From positions 1 through 5,287 of the forward strand of contig CAMPIW010000033.1 in the NCBI GenBank assembly GCA_946886635.1: a stretch of 5,287 nt of DNA. The letters are read 5' to 3'. A program made the translations under genes and the position numbers. The stretch is from an uncultured Candidatus Saccharibacteria bacterium. GTDB lineage: Bacteria > Patescibacteria > Saccharimonadia > Saccharimonadales > UBA1547. Below, piece by piece: positions 1 through 5,057 of the stretch (the first letter of the stretch is position 1; every line of letters begins with the position of its first letter). A model generated the notes under the pieces. It was not told where the DNA came from, did not search any database, and was given only the letters and a program-made list of their open reading frames with translations.

Positions 1-734
1 CGGTTTTCCCGGCCATCGCGGCCATGGTTGCAGTACTTAGCTTCGTACTTTCAGAATCGCAGTTAACTGCGGCCGTGAAAGCTTTTGAAACGTTCTTACC
101 TACCGATATTGCTAATCTTATATCGACTCAACTCGCTGCCGCTCTCGAGAACCCATCGTCAAGTGCGTTAATTGTTATTTTTGGTATTCTTATCGCCCTA
201 TTTAGTTTGTCGGGTGCGGTAAGTAACAGTATTAAAGCGACGAACTCTATCTATGAAGTATCTGAAATGCGCCGGTTCGTATCCTTACGGCTTATTAGTA
301 CGGGTTTTATCGTTGCGGCGGGCATCATTACAATTATTGTCGTTAGTTTATTGGTTTTGAACGAAACATTCCTTGTTTCAATTGGTGTACCCCAATGGGT
401 CGCCTGGACTATTCTTGTTGTGCGTTGGATTATTATTGCGGCGGTTGTTACGGTTGGCCTGGCGGCGTTTTATCGCTACGCACCTAATCGCAAAAATCCT
501 CACTGGCAATGGGTTACGTGGGGCTCGTTAATCGCAACGCTCTTATGGCTCATTGGTACAACGCTTTTCTTCATTTATGCTCGCTTTTTTGCACATTACA
601 CCGAAGCCTATAGTGTTTTTGCGGGAATTATCGTTTTAATGATTTGGTTAAATTTAACCTCTTTTGCGGTGTTATTAGGTGCGGCAATTAATTTTAAACT
701 CGAAAATCAAACGCGCGCAAAGACCTCAAGGTAG
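1..734 (+). CDS. YihY/virulence factor BrkB family inner-membrane protein (5' partial)
   Basis: This is the C-terminal part of a multi-pass membrane protein of the YihY/BrkB (UPF0761) family. The reading frame is open to the left edge (first full codon at position 3), and the residues before the ATG at 24 (FPAIAA) match the family's usual FPALAA-like stretch. That ATG is therefore internal and the true start lies outside the window. Counting from the ATG at 24, membrane segments lie near residues 47-66, 88-112, 124-149, 165-185 and 196-222. Family hallmarks are YAPNRK at 152-157, the ATLLWL segment at 171-176 and the LLGAAIN end at 217-223, followed by a short charged tail. The biochemical role of the family is unsettled; names linking it to ribonuclease BN or virulence are historical, so no activity is assigned. 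The gene ends in TAG, 51 nt before the next gene. Family assignment is confident. Confidence 0.93.
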   Translation, partial: VFPAIAAMVAVLSFVLSESQLTAAVKAFETFLPTDIANLISTQLAAALENPSSSALIVIFGILIALFSLSGAVSNSIKATNSIYEVSEMRRFVSLRLISTGFIVAAGIITIIVVSLLVLNETFLVSIGVPQWVAWTILVVRWIIIAAVVTVGLAAFYRYAPNRKNPHWQWVTWGSLIATLLWLIGTTLFFIYARFFAHYTEAYSVFAGIIVLMIWLNLTSFAVLLGAAINFKLENQTRAKTSR

Positions 735-743
735 TACATAAGT

Positions 744-768
744 ATTTACCCTATGATGGGTATATACT
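744..768 (+). promoter_or_regulatory. Candidate promoter (-10 box) with small inverted repeat upstream of the DUF6766 gene
   Basis: TATACT at 763-768 is a 5/6 match to the -10 consensus. No good -35 box lies 16-18 bases upstream. The imperfect inverted repeat ATTTACCC (744-751) / GGGTATAT (758-765) overlaps the -10 box and could be an operator or a weak hairpin. Transcription starting about 7 bases after the -10 box would begin at the ribosome binding site AGGAGG (775-780), giving a leader of only about 11 nt. The same TATACTAT-N4-AGGAGG arrangement recurs at 5033-5050, which is the main reason to list it. Confidence 0.4.
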
Positions 769-785
769 ATTAACAGGAGGTACTT

Positions 786-1130
786 ATGGAACAGGAATAC
801 AAGAAAAAGAATACTTTTTGGCGTAACTGGGGGGCTGTATTTATTCTCGCGGTCTTTTTTTTAGGGAGCTGGGCTGGCCAATTTGGTAATCAGCTTATCG
901 TAGCAAAACAAGAAAGCTCCGAACACAATCAAGAATTTAAAATGGATGATTTTTGGCCACAATTCTGGTCATCTACCTTTGAAAACTGGCAATCTGAGTG
1001 GTTGCAACTTACCACACAAGCGCTCCTTATATCTGCATTTGCTTCAGTGCTATTTCGCAAACAAGATGAAGAGCACTATAAGACTCAAATAATGATTGAG
1101 CAGCTTCGTAAAGAAATGAAGAAAAAGTAA
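786..1130 (+). CDS. Small two-helix membrane protein, DUF6766 type (single-unit form)
   Basis: The 114-residue product has a basic N-terminus, a hydrophobic helix near residues 14-38, a polar loop, a second hydrophobic stretch near 74-90 and a lysine-rich charged tail that is probably helical (91-114). The segment FENWQSEWLQL (65-75), just before the second helix, and the opening FWRNWG, resembling the usual FLRDNG, are what I recognise as the DUF6766 pattern. From memory, many DUF6766 proteins are about 200 residues with two such units in tandem; this one has a single unit. The function of the family is unknown. AGGAGG at 775-780, five bases before the ATG, fixes the start. It leads a same-strand run with the acidic-protein and dehydrogenase genes (gaps 79 and 47 nt), suggesting co-transcription. 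The neighbourhood hints at an envelope stress role, but this is inference only. Confidence 0.75.
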   Translation: MEQEYKKKNTFWRNWGAVFILAVFFLGSWAGQFGNQLIVAKQESSEHNQEFKMDDFWPQFWSSTFENWQSEWLQLTTQALLISAFASVLFRKQDEEHYKTQIMIEQLRKEMKKK

Positions 1131-1196
1131 TGCTGTGAATCTCCCTAAAGCAACCTTTAAGCAAGTTAAGAGAGTATAAGAAGAGGATAACGAAAT

Positions 1197-1204
1197 AAAG
1201 GAGG
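1197..1204 (+). promoter_or_regulatory. Ribosome binding site that decides the start of the acidic protein gene
   Basis: AAAGGAGG ends five bases before the ATG at 1210. An in-frame GTG at 1204 overlaps the last base of this site and so cannot be the start it serves. The ATG at 1210 is therefore the start. Confidence 0.8.
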
Positions 1205-1209
1205 TGCAT

Positions 1210-1491
1210 ATGGACTCAGTAAATCCTAATCCCGCCAATATTCCCGACGACGACCTACAGTTGCAAAATTATCAAGACGATTTAGATACGAGTAGCAGTA
1301 TCCATGATTCTGTTATTCACGAAGAAACAGATGATCCAACGAAAGAATTAGGCGTTAATCCAAAAGAGTTTAAAAAAGAACTTGATAAGTATGCCTTCGA
1401 CGGACTCGGCCGCGGTGATGATGACAGGCGCGAGCAACTTCAAGATCTCGACCAAGACTATGCAGAGGAACCACCTGGACGTTCTGAATAA
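1210..1491 (+). CDS. Highly acidic small protein of unknown function
   Basis: I do not recognise this 93-residue protein with certainty. It has 27 Asp/Glu against 9 Lys/Arg, no Cys, no signal peptide and no membrane segment, so it should be soluble, cytoplasmic and strongly negative. Residues 1-44 are low in complexity (Asp, Asn, Ser, Gln) and probably disordered. Residues 45-62 ([18 protein letters not shown]) look like a short amphipathic helix and are the likeliest conserved core. They are followed by a second Asp-rich stretch ([17 protein letters not shown], 67-83). The start is fixed by the ribosome binding site at 1197-1204. It sits between the DUF6766 and dehydrogenase genes on the same strand, 79 and 47 nt away, and is probably co-transcribed with them. 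A binding or chaperone-like role is possible, but nothing in the sequence proves one. Confidence 0.75.
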   Translation: MDSVNPNPANIPDDDLQLQNYQDDLDTSSSIHDSVIHEETDDPTKELGVNPKEFKKELDKYAFDGLGRGDDDRREQLQDLDQDYAEEPPGRSE

Positions 1492-1538
1492 TCCCGACTC
1501 GTAAAAAAAGTATAGAGCTCACACGAAGGAGGTCTTAT

Positions 1539-2441
1539 ATGAACGAGAAAGATCAATACACTATGCAGAACCCGACGACGCAATATCCTACGTCGGATGC
1601 CATACCAAAGCAAAGTCAGCCAGAACCTGGGCTTGATGAAAAGCTCATTCCCCTCGCAGATCATGGTGAAGAGACGTATAGAGGTTCGGGAAGGTTAAAA
1701 GGCCGTAAGGCGCTCATTACCGGTGGAGATTCTGGTATTGGACGCGCGGTAGCTATTGCCTTTGCCCGCGAAGGTGCTGATGTCGCTATAAATTATTTAC
1801 CCTCAGAAAAAGCAGATGCCGATGATGTACTGCTTGAGATTAAAAGTGCCGAGCAAAAAGGGATCGGCATCCCCTGCGATATTGCTGAGGAAGAAAATTG
1901 TAAGAATATGGTTGAAACTGCCGCGAAAGAACTGGGCGGTATCGATATTTTAGTTAACAATGCCGGAAAGCAAGTGTATGTGGATGATATAGCAGATTTA
2001 ACGAGTAAGCAATTTCAAAAAACGTTTACCACGAATGTATTTGCAATGTTTTGGATAACGAAGGCAGCGATTCCTCATATGCCCGAGGGTGCAAGTATAA
2101 TCAATACTACTTCGATTCAATCGTATCAACCTTCACCGGGCTTGTTAGACTACGCATCGACCAAAGGGGCAATTACTGCGTTTACTAAAAGTTTAGCAAA
2201 AATGCTTACGGGTAAAGGGATTCGCGTTAATGCGGTGGCACCTGGTCCTATTTGGACTCCCCTACAACCCAGCCATGGTCAGCCTCAAAAGAAATTAGAG
2301 AAGTTTGGCTCTAATGTGCCGCTTGGCCGACCAGGTCAACCTGCAGAAGTAGCACCTGCGTATGTATTTCTTGCCAGTCAAGAATCAAGTTATATAACAG
2401 CCGAGGTTATTGGTGTTACGGGCGGCGAGCACCTTCCATAG
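1539..2441 (+). CDS. Short-chain dehydrogenase/reductase, YghA/YhdF (general stress protein 39) type
   Basis: This 300-residue NAD(P)-dependent oxidoreductase belongs to the classical SDR fold. Visible landmarks are the nucleotide-binding glycine motif TGGDSGIG (61-68), NNAG (140-143), Asn166, catalytic Ser192, Tyr205 and Lys209 (YASTK, with Ser 13 residues before Tyr), and the PG pair after the last strands (235-236). The N-terminal extension of about 53 residues, with [18 protein letters not shown] (30-47), and the C-terminal VTGGEHLP separate it from short FabG-like SDRs and match the YghA/YhdF subgroup. Substrates in that subgroup are poorly defined (aldehydes and alcohols have been proposed); members are often stress-induced. 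AAGGAGG at 1526-1532, six bases before the ATG, supports the start. It is the last gene of the plus-strand run and converges on the DUF6496 gene, with 29 nt between the stop codons. All catalytic residues are present, so it should be active. Confidence 0.95.
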   Translation: MNEKDQYTMQNPTTQYPTSDAIPKQSQPEPGLDEKLIPLADHGEETYRGSGRLKGRKALITGGDSGIGRAVAIAFAREGADVAINYLPSEKADADDVLLEIKSAEQKGIGIPCDIAEEENCKNMVETAAKELGGIDILVNNAGKQVYVDDIADLTSKQFQKTFTTNVFAMFWITKAAIPHMPEGASIINTTSIQSYQPSPGLLDYASTKGAITAFTKSLAKMLTGKGIRVNAVAPGPIWTPLQPSHGQPQKKLEKFGSNVPLGRPGQPAEVAPAYVFLASQESSYITAEVIGVTGGEHLP

Positions 2442-2462
2442 GTTCTTGCTCGAAGTAGCATT

Positions 2463-2478
2463 AATCCTCTTTAGGATT
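2463..2478. terminator. Possible weak bidirectional terminator between convergent genes
   Basis: AATCCT (2463-2468) and AGGATT (2473-2478) form a perfect 6-bp stem around a CTTT loop, between the dehydrogenase stop and the convergent DUF6496 gene, whose stop codon it overlaps. On the plus strand a T-rich stretch (TCTCTTTA) follows; on the minus strand there is no T run. The stem is short and AT-rich, so this is a weak candidate. Confidence 0.3.
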
Positions 2479-2650
2479 TCTCTTTAGGGACTTTACCGCC
2501 TTCTTTTCGAGCTTCACTGAGCCCAATAGCAATCGCTTGTTTACGGCTGGTAACTTTTTTGTCCGAATTTCCGCTTTTTAGCTTCCCCTCTTTCATTTCA
2601 TGGAGGGCTTTATGTACTTTTTTCTGAGCTTTAGGTCCGTATTTTGGCAT
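2471..2650 (-). CDS. Small lysine-rich protein, DUF6496 type
   Basis: This 59-residue minus-strand protein begins MPKYGPKAQKKVHKAL and ends in KEKS. It has 15 Lys and 2 Arg, no Cys and no membrane segment. The block TSRKQAIAIGLSEARKEG (34-51) and the KLKSG element before it are the pattern I recognise from short proteins annotated DUF6496, usually about 60 residues, so this copy is full length. AAAGGA (2662-2657), six bases before the ATG, is its ribosome binding site. It starts 18 nt after the stop of the flavodoxin-like gene, so the two should share one message. The function is unknown; the charge and probable helices would suit nucleic-acid binding (inference). It is easily missed because it is under 60 codons. 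Confidence 0.85.
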   Translation of the reverse strand: MPKYGPKAQKKVHKALHEMKEGKLKSGNSDKKVTSRKQAIAIGLSEARKEGGKVPKEKS

Positions 2651-2668
2651 CGTAGGTCCTTTCTTCTC

Positions 2669-3295
2669 TTATTTTTCCTCGGGAGGATAGCTGTCTGCTT
2701 TAAGAAGCCGCGCTAAGTGAGCCACATTGCGGGCCAATGTTTTATTTGTACTCGCAACAACATCAGGAATTTTTGGTAAATCTTGATAGTCAATTGTATG
2801 CATTGCTTCGCCGTTCCAGTAGGTCGCAGCTTGAGCTGGGAAAGTAAATCCAAGGTCGTTTAAACTCTGCAAAACATCGGCGGTAATTTTGTGCGCACCG
2901 TCTTCGTTACCAACAATAGCTACGGCAGCAACTTTACCAAACGTCAATAAACGTCCTTTGTCGTCGGTTTCACTTAGTTCGGCGTCGAGTCGTTCGATAA
3001 CGCGAAGTGCTATGCTCGACATCTGCCCCACCCAAGTGGGAGTGGCGATAATAAATATGTCAGCATCAAGCATCTTTTGGCGAATCTTTGGCCAATCATC
3101 GCCGTCACCCATATCAGTTTCAACGCCAGGTTTAACGGTGTGGTCGGCGATACGAATAAACTCGTTTGTTATGCCCTGCTTTTGTAATTCGCTATCAAGA
3201 TCGTGAGCGAATTTGTCGGTGGATGATGCCGCCGGCGAGGGCTTAAGTGTACATATTAACGTTAATGCTTTTAGTTCGACATATGGGGTATTCAT
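2669..3295 (-). CDS. Flavodoxin-family protein / NAD(P)H-dependent FMN reductase-like oxidoreductase
   Basis: This 208-residue single-domain flavoprotein has the flavodoxin-like alpha/beta fold. The first strand and phosphate-binding loop are seen as KALTLICTLKPSPAASST (9-26). The second flavin loop is ATPTWVGQMSS (84-94), preceded by the strand ADIFIIA, and the third flavin-proximal loop is AIVGNEDGAH (126-135). Members bind FMN and move electrons from NAD(P)H to quinones, flavins or other acceptors; the exact substrate cannot be read from the sequence. The start is the only available ATG before the first strand. Its GGAGG (3303-3299) is just three bases away, which is closer than usual, though the longer AAAAGGAGG run may compensate. 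It is co-directional with the DUF6496 gene 18 nt downstream and divergent from the DNA glycosylase gene over a shared promoter region. Soluble and cytoplasmic. Confidence 0.9.
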   Translation of the reverse strand: MNTPYVELKALTLICTLKPSPAASSTDKFAHDLDSELQKQGITNEFIRIADHTVKPGVETDMGDGDDWPKIRQKMLDADIFIIATPTWVGQMSSIALRVIERLDAELSETDDKGRLLTFGKVAAVAIVGNEDGAHKITADVLQSLNDLGFTFPAQAATYWNGEAMHTIDYQDLPKIPDVVASTNKTLARNVAHLARLLKADSYPPEEK

Positions 3296-3334
3296 ACGCC
3301 TCCTTTTCCGCAGATTCTTAATAAGTCTACCCCC

Positions 3335-3363
3335 TTATTATACCGCAGATGAAAGACTATAAT
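3335..3363 (+). promoter_or_regulatory. Promoter for the DNA glycosylase gene, giving a probably leaderless message
   Basis: TTATTA (3335-3340) and TATAAT (3358-3363) are separated by 17 bases. The perfect -10 box is followed by AAAACT and then the ATG at 3370, so initiation seven bases after the -10 box falls on the A of that ATG. There is no ribosome binding site before either possible start (3349 or 3370), which supports leaderless translation. Confidence 0.55.
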
Positions 3364-3365
3364 AA
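3337..3365 (-). promoter_or_regulatory. Promoter for the flavodoxin/DUF6496 pair, overlapping the divergent glycosylase promoter
   Basis: On the minus strand, TATAAT (complement of 3342-3337) lies 17 bases after TTATTA (complement of 3365-3360). The -10 box is perfect; the -35 box is a 3/6 match. Initiation is expected near 3330, giving a leader of about 35 nt that contains AAAAGGAGG before the ATG at 3295. Both boxes overlap those of the plus-strand promoter. Confidence 0.6.
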
Positions 3366-3369
3366 AACT

Positions 3370-3942
3370 ATGAACAAAGCTCTGAATGAATTTCTTGATA
3401 AGCCCGCCTCTGTCGCCGCTCCTTTGCTGCTGGGCTGTATTCTTGAGCGCGAAATTGACGGCGTTATACTAAGGGCTCGTATTGTAGAGACTGAGGCGTA
3501 CGATCAAACCGACGCCGCGAGCCATAGCTATAAAGGAAAAACTGAACGTACGAACGTTATGTTTGGCACGCCGGGCCATTTATACGTATATTTTACGTAC
3601 GGTATGCATTACTGTTGTAACGTCGTGGTAGATAAAGAAGGTATTGGTGCCGCGGTTCTTATACGTGCTGTCGAACCGCTTGATGGTGATCAATACATGC
3701 AGGAACGTCGTCATCGCGGGGGTATTGAACTGACAAATGGACCGGCTAAACTTTGCCAGGCGCTTGGTATCAACAAAGAGCTTAATGGTCATGACCTTGC
3801 CGATTCACCGCTTAAACTTATTATTAATGAATCGATGGATACGAGTAATATAACGCAAGCGAAACGCATTGGTATTAGTCAAGCAAAAGATGTTTTATGG
3901 CGGTTTTATATCACGGGAAATAAATATGTCTCGCATACGTAA
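3370..3942 (+). CDS. mpg: DNA-3-methyladenine (alkyladenine) glycosylase, AAG/MPG family
   Basis: This protein removes alkylated and deaminated purines from DNA, the first step of base excision repair. It matches the AAG/MPG (3-methyladenine glycosylase II) family along its length of 190 residues, close to the usual 190-200. By alignment from memory with human AAG, IVETEAY (38-44) holds the catalytic Glu42 (human E125) and Tyr44 (Y127). His52 matches H136, Tyr74 and the intercalating Tyr77 in YVYFTYGM match Y159 and Y162, Asn84 matches N169 and Arg99 matches R182. The C-terminal WRFYITGNKYVS (177-188) is the usual ending. An in-frame ATG at 3349 would add seven residues (MKDYNKT), but it lies upstream of the -10 box and lacks a ribosome binding site, so 3370 is preferred. 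It is divergent from the flavodoxin gene and convergent with the 307-residue gene. Confidence 0.95.
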   Translation: MNKALNEFLDKPASVAAPLLLGCILEREIDGVILRARIVETEAYDQTDAASHSYKGKTERTNVMFGTPGHLYVYFTYGMHYCCNVVVDKEGIGAAVLIRAVEPLDGDQYMQERRHRGGIELTNGPAKLCQALGINKELNGHDLADSPLKLIINESMDTSNITQAKRIGISQAKDVLWRFYITGNKYVSHT

Positions 3943-3948
3943 CTAAAT

Positions 3949-3973
3949 AAAAAACCACCTCCGAAAAGATGGT
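3949..3973 (-). terminator. Candidate rho-independent terminator for the minus-strand 307-residue gene
   Basis: Read on the minus strand, ACCATC (3973-3968) pairs with GGTGGT (3959-3954) with one G-U pair around an 8-base loop. A run of Ts follows (complement of the A run 3949-3954). It lies about 90 nt beyond the stop codon at 4062, after the larger hairpin. Confidence 0.5.
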
Positions 3974-3976
3974 ATT

Positions 3977-4011
3977 GGAGGGCGACTCGGATATTCTCCG
4001 TGTCGCCCTCC
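3977..4011. terminator. Strong intergenic hairpin, possible bidirectional terminator element
   Basis: GGAGGGCGAC (3977-3986) and GTCGCCCTCC (4002-4011) form a perfect 10-bp stem. Inside it, after one T-T mismatch, CGGA (3988-3991) pairs with TCCG (3997-4000) around a TATTC loop. It lies between the convergent glycosylase and 307-residue genes. Neither strand has a T run directly after the stem, so it is not a textbook terminator. It may end transcription together with the neighbouring T-tract structure or protect message ends. CCTCC at 3958-3962 could instead pair with GGAGG at 3977-3981. Confidence 0.65.
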
Positions 4012-4061
4012 CTTCCGCCAATTGCTTGGTGGGTGTGCGGGGTGTGTACCAGCGGACTTTC

Positions 4062-4985
4062 TCAGGCGCTGCGCTCGTTCTCACCAGGTTTGAATCCCAG
4101 ATTGAAGTACTGTACTTCAAGTTCAGTTTTGAGTTCTTCGACAACACTCTCAGCGATAATGCGGTCGAAGTCGTAATCATTGTCCTCGAACAACTTGATT
4201 ACCACGCGCATACTGAACAGGTCATGTTCTTCACGAGCCTTCCTGACGAGTTCGGCGTTGTCAACTTGTTCATCGCCACTATCAAACGCGAACAGGTCGC
4301 CATTCCAGTCGAGTTCTCGCTTGGAGCGGACGATCATCTGGTTCCACTCGTCCGCAAAGTGCTTGATAACAAATTCTTCACGATTCATGCGTCCAACGCC
4401 ATCTTCACGAAGCTCTTCCCAGAGTTTCATGACCTCTTGATAGTCGGAAGTTGTTCCTTCTCGAGCTGCGATCAGCATTCTTCGAAAGCGCTTAACCAGC
4501 AGCTTCTCATAGGTGTCATCGAGCCAGTCGGTGTCAGTGACATCGCCGTAGCTGTCAAGCTCGTTATAGGTGATGACTCCAGTATCCCCGACGGATATAC
4601 GATGCAGCTCGTGGAAAAGCTGCTCTTCATCAGTAATGCCCTTAAGAGCCTGAAATTGTGCCAGCTTCGGTGCGGCTACTGCGCGTTCCTTTTCCTTGAT
4701 TTTCTGAACCGCTCCTTCGATGAGACGAAGCAGCTCGTCGCGTCTTTCATCGGTGAGATTGGACGACGGCGATTGCACATCCTGTTGCAGTCTTGAGTAG
4801 TCGAACCGATCGGCGGTTCCGGATTCAGACAGTGTCTGGAAGCGCTTGTAGAAGTTTTTGTAGGTGACTTCCATCATCTTCTTCAAGTGAGCTTCGTCGC
4901 GTCGATACAACGAAATCATGTGAACGACGAACCAACACGCGCCAACGAGCAGAGCACCAACGAACCCAGCAATGAGAATGTCCAT
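4062..4985 (-). CDS. Membrane-anchored acidic protein of unknown function, with weak EF-hand-like segments
   Basis: I do not recognise the family of this 307-residue protein. Residues 3-26 form one hydrophobic helix with almost no N-terminal tail, followed by YRRDE, so the bulk (about 27-307) is probably cytoplasmic. That region is mostly helical, charged and probably partly coiled coil (80-105). Four stretches resemble EF-hand helix-loop-helix units: 119-143 (GVITYNEL), 182-206 (EDGVGRMNREEF), 229-246 (FDSGDEQVDNAEL) and 259-280 (DNDYDFD then Glu279). The first two lack most calcium ligands, so calcium binding is speculative. GGAAGG (4999-4994), eight bases before the ATG, supports the start; the stop is TGA. 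It is GC-richer than its neighbours and contains no TTA leucine codon, which may indicate transfer. It converges with the glycosylase and diverges from the gene at 5058. A plus-strand frame over the same DNA is a shadow. Confidence 0.82.
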   Translation of the reverse strand: MDILIAGFVGALLVGACWFVVHMISLYRRDEAHLKKMMEVTYKNFYKRFQTLSESGTADRFDYSRLQQDVQSPSSNLTDERRDELLRLIEGAVQKIKEKERAVAAPKLAQFQALKGITDEEQLFHELHRISVGDTGVITYNELDSYGDVTDTDWLDDTYEKLLVKRFRRMLIAAREGTTSDYQEVMKLWEELREDGVGRMNREEFVIKHFADEWNQMIVRSKRELDWNGDLFAFDSGDEQVDNAELVRKAREEHDLFSMRVVIKLFEDNDYDFDRIIAESVVEELKTELEVQYFNLGFKPGENERSA

Positions 4986-5030
4986 GTTTTACACCTTCCA
5001 TCAAATGTGTGCCAGTAAAACAATAAATAC

Positions 5031-5043
5031 ACTATACTATAGT
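5031..5043. promoter_or_regulatory. Divergent overlapping promoter with a 13-bp palindrome
   Basis: ACTATA-C-TATAGT is a perfect inverted repeat around a single central base. It contains TATACT (5033-5038) as a -10 box for the plus-strand gene at 5058 and TATAGT (complement of 5036-5031) as a -10 box for the minus-strand gene ending at 4062. For the plus strand, GTGCCA (5009-5014) is a 4/6 match to a -35 box with 18-base spacing. For the minus strand only a poor -35 (ATGATT, complement of 5059-5054) is seen. Both directions cannot be occupied by polymerase at once; the palindrome may also be an operator. Confidence 0.5.
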
Positions 5044-5057
5044 TAGGAGGATTAATC

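Noticed and set aside
1145..1160. TAAAG-CAAC-CTTTA mini hairpin after the DUF6766 gene
   Set aside because: Only five base pairs and no T tract; too weak to call a terminator.
1175..1180. TATAAG as an internal promoter before the acidic protein gene
   Set aside because: No -35 box at 16-18 bases upstream; a single 5/6 hexamer in AT-rich DNA is expected by chance.
1027..1238. Two overlapping minus-strand frames of about 60 codons across the end of the DUF6766 gene and the following gap
   Set aside because: Both overlap well-supported plus-strand genes, lack ribosome binding sites and read as low-quality hydrophobic or Ser/Leu-rich shadows.
1511..1516. TATAGA as an internal promoter before the dehydrogenase gene
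   Set aside because: No matching -35 box, and the 47-nt gap fits simple co-transcription.
1458..1664. Minus-strand frame of 68 codons across the start of the dehydrogenase gene
   Set aside because: It is antisense to the conserved dehydrogenase N-terminus and acidic gene end, with no ribosome binding site or recognisable motif.
4031..4046. Direct repeat GGGTGTG spaced by nine bases
   Set aside because: Only two short copies in GT-rich sequence; no sign of a CRISPR, iteron or attachment site.
3969..4796. Long open frame of 275 codons on the plus strand opposite the 307-residue gene
   Set aside because: It begins beside the intergenic hairpin with no ribosome binding site and has no recognisable domain. 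The minus-strand frame is longer, has GGAAGG before its ATG and a sensible membrane-anchored, charged product.
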